64,000 bases of DNA from Dokdonella sp. GTDB taxonomy: Bacteria > Pseudomonadota > Gammaproteobacteria > Xanthomonadales > Rhodanobacteraceae. The notes beneath the pieces were generated by a model. The model was given only the letters and a program-made list of their open reading frames with translations. It did no database searches and had not been told where the DNA came from. A program made the position numbers and the translations under genes. Below are positions 12,129 to 20,309 of this stretch, piece by piece. The stretch lies in assembly GCA_016712865.1 (NCBI GenBank), contig JADJQH010000002.1, positions 1,178,001-1,242,000 on the forward strand. Direction: 5' to 3'. Every line of letters starts with the position of its first letter. Position 1 is the stretch's first letter.

Positions 12129-12596
12129 ATGGCCATCAACATTGGAATTTCCGCCGCTGACCGCAAGAAGGTTGCCGGACACCTGTCACGCCTGCTTGCC
12201 GACAACTATTCGCTGTACCTGAAAACGCACAGCTTCCATTGGAACGTGACCGGGCCCATGTTCAACAGCCTGCACGTGATGTTCGAAACCCAGTACAACG
12301 AACTGTGGCAAGCCAACGACGTGATTGCCGAACGCATCCGCGCCCTCGATGTGTTCGCACCGGGCTCCTATTCACAGTTCGGCAAGCTGACCTCGATCAA
12401 GGAAGAAACCAAGGTTCCCGACTGGAAGGCCATGGTTTCGCAATTGGTGGAAGGTCATGAAACCGCGGCGCGCACGGCGCGCGCAACCATTACGGCAGCC
12501 GACAACGCCAATGATCAACCCACCGCCGACCTCGCCACGCAACGCGTGGAATCCCACGAGAAGACCGCCTGGATGCTGCGCTCGTTGTTGAAGTGA
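12129..12596 (+). CDS. dps: Dps family ferritin-like DNA-protection protein
   Basis: 155 residues, all helical, with the Dps ferroxidase signature: [20 protein letters not shown] at about residues 37-56, followed by the [11 protein letters not shown] helix. Dps dodecamers oxidise and store iron and condense DNA in stress. The N-terminus is short, with a single Arg-Lys-Lys patch (DRKKVAGH), so DNA binding by a long tail is not expected. AGAAGGAG lies eight bases before the ATG. A TATTCGAATA palindrome sits at 12066-12075 in the upstream gap and may be part of its control region; no OxyR site was clearly recognised. A monocistronic unit is likely. Confidence 0.93.
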   Translation: MAINIGISAADRKKVAGHLSRLLADNYSLYLKTHSFHWNVTGPMFNSLHVMFETQYNELWQANDVIAERIRALDVFAPGSYSQFGKLTSIKEETKVPDWKAMVSQLVEGHETAARTARATITAADNANDQPTADLATQRVESHEKTAWMLRSLLK

Positions 12597-12795
12597 TTAA
12601 GCGGAGAATGGGGAATAGGGAATAGAGAATCGTTGATAGGAAAAACAACTGTGCTAGTGAAGTTGGTGATTGGCTTGAAGCCGATTGCCGCTCCACCCTC
12701 ACCCCAGCCCTCTCCCGCCAACGGGAGAGGGGGAACTGCGGTGAACACTTGTCACCACCGCTCGCGTCCCAATCCCAATTCCCCATTCCCGGCAA
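12597..12795. repeat. Repeat-filled gap (GGGAAT heptads and CCCTCTCCCGC hairpin)
   Basis: GGGAATAGGGAATAGAGAAT at 12609-12628 is paired with CCCCATTCCC near the other end. Between them is a second repeat type: CCCTCTCCCGCCAACGGGAG, a hairpin also found in variant form at 33714-33873 and 51912-51952. No gene is seen here. It separates the convergent dps and exporter genes and may act as a terminator zone. Confidence 0.75.
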
Positions 12796-14028
12796 TTAAA
12801 GCTTCCTTCTCGGCGGCACCAGCAGGTCGCCGAACAGCAGGCCCGCAACCAGCGCCACCAGCAAGGTGGTCAGGGTGATTGCCGTATCCAGGCCGAGCAT
12901 GACATCGCGCTCGAACACGAAGCTCATGGAGCGGAAAGCCACGCTGCCGGGGACCAGCAGGATGATGCCGGGTTCGCGAACCAAGGCGCCCGGCCGTTCG
13001 AATGCGCGCGCGAATACGTTGCTGCTGGCGCCGAGCAACAGTCCGCCCACGAAGACGCCGAACGGCGCGGAAACGAAGGCACCACCCAGGCGCGTGCAGA
13101 TGTAGCCCGCAATCACGGAACCGATCACCAGCGGGAAGAAGCGCCACGGGCTGCGGAACATGATGGCAAACGCTATCGCCGCCACGGGTACCGCGATCAA
13201 TTCAGTCCACGGCTCCACCCGGCTCATCGGCACGGGCGGCGGAATCAAGCCGAACAAGGCGCAGACCTGGGTTGCCGCAACCGTGCCGAAGGCCAGCTTG
13301 AGCAATACCGCCAGGGCACCGGCCATGCGCGCCGTTCCGGACACGAGGTCCTGGCTCGACAACTCGCGCACGGCGGCGGTCAGGCTCATGCCGGGCATGA
13401 GGATGATCAGGCTGGCCACGATCACGGATGGCACCTGGATCGGCACGATGTACATCGAAATCAAGGTCGCAATGATGGTTGCGGCCAGCGCGGAAATGGC
13501 TTCGAACGCCGCGGCGATGTTTGCGCGTTTTCGTGCAGCAAACGCAATCGTGCCGGTAACCAGACCGATCACGCCTGCGGATACGACGCCTTCCCAACCG
13601 GTCAGCAGGATGGCGGCGACGCAGGCAGAGGCAATCGAGTAGGACAGCAGCATCAGCAAAGTCATACCTTTTGACTGTTTGCGCGAACCCACGGCGCGCA
13701 GGCGTTGGCGGCCTTCGGCCAGATCCAGCTTGCCGTCGATGACCTGGTCGGCAATCTCGTCCACGAGGCACAGGCTCTTGAGATCCACGTCACCCGGCGA
13801 CACGCGCAGCACCTGGGTCATCTCTGCGATCCCCGGCGCGTTTTCCAGGCGCGAGAAACTCATGATGATCGAGGTGGGCGTGGAGAGGATGTCGCAGGCG
13901 AGACCCAGGCGTTTGCCAACCAGGATGACGGCCGCTTCCAGTCGCGGCGCCGCCGTGCCGTATTCGTGCAAGCGACGCGCGAGTTCGACGATGAACTCGA
14001 CGCGGGTGGTCATGGAGGCGGCAATCAT
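12796..14028 (-). CDS. Threonine/serine exporter family protein (ThrE type)
   Basis: 410 residues with the fused ThrE arrangement: a cytoplasmic N-terminal domain (about 1-115, FIVELARRLHEYGTAAPRLE) followed by about ten hydrophobic helices. The conserved segment IILMPGMSLTAAVRELSSQD lies in the middle, and a second membrane domain contains GILLGASSN-like and 'IILLVPGSVAFRSMSF' blocks. The family exports threonine and serine (C. glutamicum ThrE). In most bacteria the two halves are either fused, as here, or split into YjjP and YjjB. Start: ATG at 14028, with ATG at 14013 (MTTRVEF) an equally good alternative. Confidence 0.82.
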   Translation of the reverse strand: MIAASMTTRVEFIVELARRLHEYGTAAPRLEAAVILVGKRLGLACDILSTPTSIIMSFSRLENAPGIAEMTQVLRVSPGDVDLKSLCLVDEIADQVIDGKLDLAEGRQRLRAVGSRKQSKGMTLLMLLSYSIASACVAAILLTGWEGVVSAGVIGLVTGTIAFAARKRANIAAAFEAISALAATIIATLISMYIVPIQVPSVIVASLIILMPGMSLTAAVRELSSQDLVSGTARMAGALAVLLKLAFGTVAATQVCALFGLIPPPVPMSRVEPWTELIAVPVAAIAFAIMFRSPWRFFPLVIGSVIAGYICTRLGGAFVSAPFGVFVGGLLLGASSNVFARAFERPGALVREPGIILLVPGSVAFRSMSFVFERDVMLGLDTAITLTTLLVALVAGLLFGDLLVPPRRKL

Positions 14029-14174
14029 GGGCAGGGCAACGTGATGGGACGGCGCGCATTATGGCGTTTGCCCGGACGCACCGATACGTTCAGCCGCCGC
14101 CGTCGCACGCCGCGCTCAGCCTGCGTTCGGGCAACACTCCGGCGCTTGGCGGGAATGCTGCTACTCTTTCAGGC

Positions 14175-15284
14175 ATGAGCGAGCGCGGATCGGCACAGCT
14201 GGTCGACGACGGCAGCCGGATCACCATCCGCGGTGACTGGACGCTGGAGCACATTTCCGAGCTGGCCGCCCTGTGTGCGCAGATGCGCAAAGCCGCGCGC
14301 AGCGATGTTGCGCTGGATATCGAGGTCGAATCCCGCATCGACACCGCCGGCGCGAGCGTCCTGCTCGACCTCGTTGCCGGCGACAGCCAACGGGTACTGA
14401 CCGCCAACGATGCAACGCGCCAGCTGATCGCAGCTGTTGCCAGGGCCGAAGGCGTGCCAGCGCCGAAGCGAAAGCGCGATGCCGGATTCCTCGGCATCGT
14501 TGCCAACGTCGGCAACGCCTTGGAAGCCATGTGGCGCAACACTCTCGGGCTGGTCGGCTTCATCGGCCTGATCCTTTCCTCCTTCGCACGCAGTGCCCTG
14601 CGTCCTTCGCAATGGCGTACCACCTCGACGGTTGCCCACATCGAGCAGACCGGCCTCAATGCCACGCCCATCGTGGCCCTGCTGTGTTTCCTGGTCGGAG
14701 CCGTGGTGGCCTTTCTTGGCGCGGTCGTGTTGCAGGATTTTGGCGCCAGCGTGTTCACGGTGGAACTGGTGGGATACTCGTTCCTGCGCGAGTTCGGCGT
14801 GTTGCTCACCGCGATCATGGTGGCCGGGCGCTCCGGCAGCGCGTTCACCGCGCAGATCGGCTCGATGAAGGCGCGCGAGGAAATCGACGCAATACGCACC
14901 CTCGGATTGCAACCGGTGGACGTGCTGGTGATGCCGCGGGTGATCGCCCTTCTGGTGTCGCTGCCCATCCTGACCCTGGTTGGCATGCTGGCCGGAATCA
15001 TCGGCGGGGCCGTGGTCTGCGTGGCCACGCTCGACATCTCGCCGCTGATGTTCTTCACCCGCCTGCAGGAAACCACCAGCATCCGCCATTTCTGGGTAGG
15101 CATGAGCAAGGCACCGCTGTTTGCATTCCTCATCGCGGCCATCGGTTGCATGGAGGGCTTCAAGGTATCCGGCAGCGCCGAATCGGTCGGCACGCACACC
15201 ACCTCCAGCGTGGTGCAATCCATTTTCGTGGTGATCCTGGTGGATGCGCTGGCGGCGGTGTTCTTCCTGGAGATCGACCTGTGA
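14175..15284 (+). CDS. MlaE-type ABC transporter permease with N-terminal STAS domain
   Basis: 369 residues. Residues 1-100 look like an MlaB/STAS domain (ITIRGDWTLEHISELAALC; a 'DTAGASVLLDL' turn equivalent to the STAS phosphosite helix). Residues 110-369 form the five- to six-helix MlaE permease (TALLCFLVGAVVAFLGAVV; EFGVLLTAIMVAGRSGSAFTAQIGSMK; EEIDAIRTLGL). In E. coli the STAS subunit MlaB is separate; here it is fused. The complex moves phospholipids or other lipids between the membranes. ATG at 14175 starts at the STAS domain; the open frame extends upstream to 14061 without homology. The next gene overlaps by four bases. Confidence 0.9.
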   Translation: MSERGSAQLVDDGSRITIRGDWTLEHISELAALCAQMRKAARSDVALDIEVESRIDTAGASVLLDLVAGDSQRVLTANDATRQLIAAVARAEGVPAPKRKRDAGFLGIVANVGNALEAMWRNTLGLVGFIGLILSSFARSALRPSQWRTTSTVAHIEQTGLNATPIVALLCFLVGAVVAFLGAVVLQDFGASVFTVELVGYSFLREFGVLLTAIMVAGRSGSAFTAQIGSMKAREEIDAIRTLGLQPVDVLVMPRVIALLVSLPILTLVGMLAGIIGGAVVCVATLDISPLMFFTRLQETTSIRHFWVGMSKAPLFAFLIAAIGCMEGFKVSGSAESVGTHTTSSVVQSIFVVILVDALAAVFFLEIDL

Positions 15285-16084
15285 GCGACGCGGAGCCCAT
15301 CATCCGCATCCGCGGCTTGCGCAACCAGTTCGGTGAACAAGTGGTGCACGAGAGCCTGGATCTCGACGTGCGCCGCGGCGAAATCCTCGGCGTGGTCGGC
15401 GGATCGGGTTCGGGCAAGTCCGTGCTGCTGCGCGCAATCATCGGGCTGGGGCATCCTGCGGCGGGCAGCATCCACCTGTTCGGCGAAGACATGGCAAGCT
15501 TGCCGGAAGCGCGTCGCGAGCGCATGCAGCAACGTTGCGGCGTGCTGTTCCAGAACGGCGCGTTGTTTTCCTCGCTGACCGTGGCCGAGAACGTGGCCGT
15601 TGCCCTGCATGAGCACTACGCACTGGATGCCGCCATGGTGCATCGCCTGGTGCAGCTGAAGATCGCGCTGGCTGGCCTGCCCCTCGATGCTTCCAGCAAG
15701 TTTCCCTCGCAGTTGTCCGGCGGCATGGTCAAGCGCGCTGCCCTCGCGCGTGCCTTGATCCTCGATCCGGACATCCTGTTTCTGGATGAACCCACTGCGG
15801 GACTCGACCCGATCGGCGCGGCGGCATTCGATCAACTCATCCTCACCCTGCGCGACAGCCTGGGGCTCACCGTGTTCCTGATCACCCACGACCTCGATAC
15901 CCTGTACACGATCTGTGATCGCGTTGCCGTGCTCGCGCAGAAGAAGATCCTGGTCGCCGATTCGCTGGAGGTGGTCGAGAAATTCGACGAACCCTGGGTG
16001 CGCGATTATTTCCAGGGGCCGCGCGGACGTGCGGCACAGCAGGCAAGGACCCGCCAAACCTCCCTTTCATCCGCAGGCCACTGA
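15281..16084 (+). CDS. MlaF-type ABC transporter ATPase
   Basis: 267 residues starting with GTG, whose GTGA overlaps the stop of the permease gene. Walker A GGSGSGKSVLL at about residue 39, the Q-loop VLFQNGALF, signature LSGGMVKRAALARAL, Walker B ILFLDEPTAGLDP and the switch ITHDLDTL are all present. The LSGGM signature and 'FQNGALFSSLTV' are typical of MlaF/Ttg2A ATPases driving MCE lipid transport. The C-terminal 30 residues are longer and basic. Translationally coupled to the permease and two bases before the MCE gene. Confidence 0.92.
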   Translation: MSDAEPIIRIRGLRNQFGEQVVHESLDLDVRRGEILGVVGGSGSGKSVLLRAIIGLGHPAAGSIHLFGEDMASLPEARRERMQQRCGVLFQNGALFSSLTVAENVAVALHEHYALDAAMVHRLVQLKIALAGLPLDASSKFPSQLSGGMVKRAALARALILDPDILFLDEPTAGLDPIGAAAFDQLILTLRDSLGLTVFLITHDLDTLYTICDRVAVLAQKKILVADSLEVVEKFDEPWVRDYFQGPRGRAAQQARTRQTSLSSAGH

Positions 16085-16086
16085 TC

Positions 16087-17031
16087 ATGGAAACCCGCGC
16101 TCACCACATCCTCATCGGCGCCTTTGCGATCCTGGCCTTCCTGCTCGGTGCCGGATTCGTGCTGTGGCTGTCCAAGACCAGCGCCGATCGCGAGTTTGCC
16201 CTTTACGATGTGATCTTCCGCGAAGCCGTCACCGGACTCTCCAAGGGGGGCCTCGTGCAGTACAACGGCATCAACGTGGGCCAGGTGACCCAGCTCAAGC
16301 TGGACCCCACCGATCCGCGCATCGTCATCGCGCGCATCCAGTTGGCGGGTGACACGCCGGTGAAGGTGGACACGCAAGCCAAGCTCGGCCTGCTCGGCGT
16401 CACCGGCACCGCGTTCATCCAGCTCTCCGGTGGCAAGCCGTCCAGCAAGCCGCTTCTGCCAACCGATGCCGAACCGGTGCCGCGCATTCATGCGCAGGAG
16501 TCGGCGCTGTCGAAACTGTTGTCCTCGGGCGAGGACATCGTCACCAGCGTCAACCAGTCGTTGTTGCGCATCGGCCAGTTGCTTTCGGAGGAAAACATCG
16601 CGCATGTCAGTTCAACGCTTGAGCATTTCGACAGCATTGCCGGAACCATCGCCGGCCAGCGCGAAGCACTCGCCACCGCGCTTGCGCAACTCGCCGATGC
16701 CAGCGGCGAGCTCAAATCCACTCTGGGCACGCTCGACCAGATGGCCAAGTCCACCAACCGCCTGATCGACACCGATTTGCGCCGCGTCATCCAGTCCACC
16801 GACAAGGCCATCAACGCCATCGACCAGGTGGCCGGGTCCGCCGGACAGATGCTTGATCGCAACCAGGCTGCCATCAACAGTTTCAGCGAGGGCGGGCTGC
16901 GCCAGGTGGGCCCCACCCTGATCGAGTTGCAGGAAACCCTGCGCTCCTTCAAGCAACTGGGCGACCAGTTGGGAAGTTCCAACACCCTGCTGCTCGGGCG
17001 CGACCAACCACGGGAGTTCAAACCGGAATGA
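16087..17031 (+). CDS. MlaD family MCE domain protein
   Basis: 314 residues. One N-terminal membrane helix (about 8-30, HILIGAFAILAFLLGAGFVL) is followed by a single MCE domain (about 38-118; GLSKGGLVQYNGINVGQV; LGLLGVTGTAFIQLSGG) and a long helical/coiled-coil segment with many Ala, Asp and Gln. The MCE ring is the periplasmic lipid-binding part of the transporter; longer helical tails in other members (PqiB, LetB) bridge the envelope. The stop overlaps the lipoprotein start by four bases (ATGA at 17028-17031). Confidence 0.92.
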   Translation: METRAHHILIGAFAILAFLLGAGFVLWLSKTSADREFALYDVIFREAVTGLSKGGLVQYNGINVGQVTQLKLDPTDPRIVIARIQLAGDTPVKVDTQAKLGLLGVTGTAFIQLSGGKPSSKPLLPTDAEPVPRIHAQESALSKLLSSGEDIVTSVNQSLLRIGQLLSEENIAHVSSTLEHFDSIAGTIAGQREALATALAQLADASGELKSTLGTLDQMAKSTNRLIDTDLRRVIQSTDKAINAIDQVAGSAGQMLDRNQAAINSFSEGGLRQVGPTLIELQETLRSFKQLGDQLGSSNTLLLGRDQPREFKPE

Positions 17032-17681
17032 ATCGACTCGTCGCAATTCTGACCGCGTTCGGCGTGAGCCTGCTGCTGGGCGCCTGCGCTGCACTCTCCG
17101 GCAAGCACGGATCCTTTGCCATCTACGCGCCGCAACTCGACTTGTCCGCACACGCGCAAAACAACGCCGGCGTGCCGTGGCAACTGCTGGTCGATACTCC
17201 GCAATCGAGCAGCACGCTCGATTCCGCGCGCATTGCCGTCATGCCGAGCCCAGGCGTGCTGGAGGTGTATGCCGATGCACGCTGGAGCGATCCGGCGCCC
17301 ACCCTGTTGCGCAACCTGATCGTGCGCGCATTTGAAACGGATGCTCGCGTGAACGGTGTCAGCGCGATGGACGCTGGCCTGGGCGGCGACTACCTGCTGG
17401 CCATCAACCTGCACGATTTCCAGATCGAACTTGCTGGCGGCACGCCCCGCGCCGTGATCCGCCTCACCGCGAAACTGTACGACCGCAGCAGCAACCGCAT
17501 CGTTGCAAGCCATGCGCTTGCAGCCAGCGCCGACGCCGGCTCGACCGACGCCGCCAGCGCCGCCCGTGCCTTTGAGCTGGCCATCAACGAGCTCATGCCA
17601 CAACTGGTCGAGTGGACCATCGCGCAAGGCAATGGGCATTGGAGCGCGCCGGCCTCCGACAAGGCGAACGCACGGGAGTGA
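17028..17681 (+). CDS. ABC-type transport auxiliary lipoprotein (PqiC-like)
   Basis: 217 residues with a lipoprotein signal (MNRLVAILTAFGVSLLLGAC, lipobox LLGAC, lipidated Cys at 20). The mature protein fits PF03886/LptE-like auxiliary lipoproteins: a short strand around 'FAIYAPQ', then 'RIAVMPSPGVLEVYADARW', and helices with 'LLRNLIVRAFE'. In MCE operons these lipoproteins are thought to sit at the outer membrane end of the pathway. There is no mlaC-like periplasmic carrier in the cluster, so this operon (STAS-permease, ATPase, MCE, lipoprotein) differs from the E. coli mla layout. Confidence 0.88.
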   Translation: MNRLVAILTAFGVSLLLGACAALSGKHGSFAIYAPQLDLSAHAQNNAGVPWQLLVDTPQSSSTLDSARIAVMPSPGVLEVYADARWSDPAPTLLRNLIVRAFETDARVNGVSAMDAGLGGDYLLAINLHDFQIELAGGTPRAVIRLTAKLYDRSSNRIVASHALAASADAGSTDAASAARAFELAINELMPQLVEWTIAQGNGHWSAPASDKANARE

Positions 17682-18164
17682 AGGATCCGTCCCGAACTGA
17701 CCCAGCAATCAGATGTGCGTCAAGGATTGCAGGCGGTGCTCTCAATGGACAACGCTGTGGGCGAAATGAACCTTTAGCCTACATTGTTCATCCCGAAAAG
17801 GGACTTCCTTCGGTCGTGAACGGGCGCGGATGATCACGGAGGAAATCTTCCCTTCCACACTCCAAGGCCGGTGGATGCGCTGCGCTTATCCACCCTACAA
17901 CGGTGGAAGGGGTTCGTAGGGTGGATAAGCGCAGCGCATCCACCAGGCTTTAACCAGCACTATTCATGAGCGGGCGTGGATGTTCGCGGCAGACATTTCT
18001 CCTCAGACGCCTGCCCTTTCGGGACGATGCTTTTCGGGGTCGCTCGGGACACTCAGGCGAACACGCTGTTGAATCCCCGCTGATCGTTGTAATACGTTGT
18101 CATACCAAGGCTTCGGGCGTTTTCCTGCGACGTTCGTGAATATTGCAGGTTAGGGGTATCGACA
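17682..18164. repeat. Gap with a perfect 28-bp inverted repeat
   Basis: Bases 17871-17898 and 17916-17943 are perfect 28-base inverted copies (GTGGATGCGCTGCGC...CACCCTAC) with a 17-base loop. The same arm recurs at 32097-32124/32147-32174, at 51282-51309 and in the 59-bp tandem array near 51536. The rest of the gap shows no gene; its sequence after 17950 is moderately AT-rich. Confidence 0.85.
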
Positions 18165-18494
18165 ATGGGCATTGCGGCATTCGTTGTATTCACTTCATGT
18201 GGTGCAGCAACTGGAATAGCGGCTGGCATCCATGCGCTCCGCAGCAACGAACAAGGTCCAGGTTCGGTTGCATACTGGAGCATGAGCGCTGTAGGGCTTG
18301 GAGCGTTCATGATTCTGCAGTGTCTTTTCTGGTCGTCGCTTGCACCCGTCGACTTGAACCAAGCATTGCTACCCGATTCTTGCTCTCCGGGCCGCAAAGA
18401 AAGGATACTCTGGTGTTACGCGTTAACCGCAGCAGGTATCGGCGGGTTGTTTTCGGCAGCACGGGCTTGGCTTAGTACGCGACGGGGCCAATGA
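18165..18494 (+). CDS. Small membrane protein, unknown function
   Basis: 109 residues with three hydrophobic segments (about 1-25, 35-60 and 82-103) separated by short polar loops. An AGGGG lies eight bases ahead of the ATG. There is no recognisable family. The composition (Trp/Tyr at helix ends, Arg-rich C-terminus) suits a real inner-membrane protein, but the gene stands alone among repeats, so it may be poorly conserved. Confidence 0.5.
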   Translation: MGIAAFVVFTSCGAATGIAAGIHALRSNEQGPGSVAYWSMSAVGLGAFMILQCLFWSSLAPVDLNQALLPDSCSPGRKERILWCYALTAAGIGGLFSAARAWLSTRRGQ

Positions 18495-18802
18495 GCTTCT
18501 CGCGTATTCAAAACGCTTCGACACACCCGAGTCGGACATTGAAAGTCGAGCACATGTCAGCTTGATTCCGTTCATGGTTCGACGGGTCTGTCCTGTGCCC
18601 TTCGACCATGCTCAGGAAACTCTGAACAAGTACGGATCTCATTTGTCGCGAGCAAGCTCGCTCCCACAAAATCAAGCAATGGTGGGAGCGAGCTTGCTCG
18701 CGACAATACTTGTTCAGACCTTCCCTCAGGGCATGCTTGTCGAAGAGGTCATCGCGGCCGACGTAAAGGCGATCATCCGCAAACTGCACTATCCGCCACA
18801 AC
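18495..18802. repeat. Gap with 98-bp nested palindrome, copy 2
   Basis: Bases 18621-18718 repeat the element at 274-371. Here the outer 12-base inverted repeat (TCTGAACAAGTA / TACTTGTTCAGA) is perfect. A degraded copy of the CATGGTTCGAC repeat precedes it (about 18571-18620). No gene is seen. Confidence 0.85.
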
Positions 18803-20209
18803 TCAAGCGAAAACCGGATACGTCGGTTCCGCGTCGAGGGTGGCGGCGCAGACTTCGGCAAGATCCAACAGGCGCAAGTCGGAGCCGGGCGCACCGATCA
18901 ATTGCAAACCCACCGGCATGCCGCTGGCCAGCGTGCCCATCGGCAGGCTGACGGCGGGACAGCCGGCAACGCTGGCGAAGCTGCACAGGTCGGCATCGCT
19001 GGCGCGCTCGGTTTCGCCAATGCGATAGGGGCCGTTTGAAACCGTGGGCAGCACCAGCACATCGAACTGCTCGAACAGTCGGCGTGCGCGGCGCACAGCC
19101 GCATCAAGCAGACGATCGGCCGCCGCGTAGTCGATGGCGGATTTGGCGTGGGGGAATCGCAGCATGTCACGCAGGCGCTGGGAAACCGGATGCGCTCCGT
19201 CGTCGAGATCGGCTTCCAGCTCGCAGGCCAATTCGCTTTCCATGATGAGCAACGCGGCACGCCGGGTGCGCGCAAAGTCATAGCTGCTGAAGTCCGCATC
19301 GATGCGCTCGCCGAGTTCCAGCGCCAAGGCATCGGCGGCGCGATTGAACACGGCGCAAACTTCGGCGCTGACGCCGCGCGCCTGCAAATCGGGCAGGAAA
19401 CCGCTGCGCAGGCGGCCGGGTTCCCAATCCGGCGGCGACAAGGCCACGCGACGTCGCCGTGAGCGCGCGTCTTCAGCGTCGTAACCGCCAAGCACCTGCA
19501 ACACGATGGTGAGATCCTGCACCGAGCGCGCGAGGATGCCGACGGTATCGAGCCTGCGTGCAGCCGGAACCACGCCGCGCATGGAAATCTCGCCAAGCGT
19601 CGGACGCAGCCCATAGATGCCGCAGTGGCTGGCCGGGATGCGCACCGAGCCGAGCGTGTCGGTGCCGATGGCAAAGCTGCACAGGCCGGCGGCAACGGCA
19701 ACGGCAGAGCCGGCCGACGATCCGCCACAGATGAGATCAGGGCGCAGCGGATTGCGCGTCGGCCCATGCGCGGCAGTGCTGCCGGTGGTGCCCAATGCGG
19801 CTTCGTCGGTTTCGGTCTTGCCGAGCACCACGGCACCGGCGGCACGCAGGCGATTCACCACCGCTGCATTGTTGGCGACCACGCGGTTCCTGCGCGATGC
19901 CAGACCCAGGCCCGTGGCGAGGCCGGCCACGTCCATGTTGTCCTTGATCGCGACCGACAATCCGTCCAGGCGCCCGATCACGCTGCGCGCGGCGCGGCGC
20001 TGATCGCTGGTGCTGGCCGCCAGTGCGGCTCCGGAGTCGACGCAGACGTAGGCATTCAATGCCGGGTTGTGCTGGTCGATGGCCGACAGATAGGTTTCGG
20101 TCAATTGCGCTGCGCTGACACGGCCACTGGCCAGCCAGTGAAGCTGCTGGAACGCGCTGGCCCCGCGCAGCCTCGTTGAGGAAAGTTCGATCTCGCTGGA
20201 CTCGGTCAT
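18803..20209 (-). CDS. Amidase signature family enzyme
   Basis: 468 residues with the amidase signature catalytic triad in place: Lys89 (VAIKDN), cis-Ser164 (GGSSAGS) and nucleophile Ser188 (GTDTLGSVRIPAS). The 24-residue spacing between the serines is the family norm. The usual GTDTGGS reads GTDTLGS, a Leu in place of a Gly beside the nucleophile. Family members hydrolyse amides, from GatA to AtzF and aryl-acyl amidases; no GatB/C neighbours exist, so this is a stand-alone amidohydrolase of unknown substrate. ATG at 20207-20209 with GGGGAG upstream. Confidence 0.9.
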   Translation of the reverse strand: MTESSEIELSSTRLRGASAFQQLHWLASGRVSAAQLTETYLSAIDQHNPALNAYVCVDSGAALAASTSDQRRAARSVIGRLDGLSVAIKDNMDVAGLATGLGLASRRNRVVANNAAVVNRLRAAGAVVLGKTETDEAALGTTGSTAAHGPTRNPLRPDLICGGSSAGSAVAVAAGLCSFAIGTDTLGSVRIPASHCGIYGLRPTLGEISMRGVVPAARRLDTVGILARSVQDLTIVLQVLGGYDAEDARSRRRRVALSPPDWEPGRLRSGFLPDLQARGVSAEVCAVFNRAADALALELGERIDADFSSYDFARTRRAALLIMESELACELEADLDDGAHPVSQRLRDMLRFPHAKSAIDYAAADRLLDAAVRRARRLFEQFDVLVLPTVSNGPYRIGETERASDADLCSFASVAGCPAVSLPMGTLASGMPVGLQLIGAPGSDLRLLDLAEVCAATLDAEPTYPVFA

Positions 20210-20309
20210 GCCTGCTCCCCGTTCGAACGCGGATTATGGCCCATGAATTGCCGCCCGCGACACGAAACCGGACAATGGCCACCGAACCAGCAACCGGCGG
20301 ATTCAGGCC

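Noticed and set aside
14090-16057. A 655-codon frame on the minus strand
   Set aside because: Antisense to the MCE operon genes, which have clear motifs and coupled starts.
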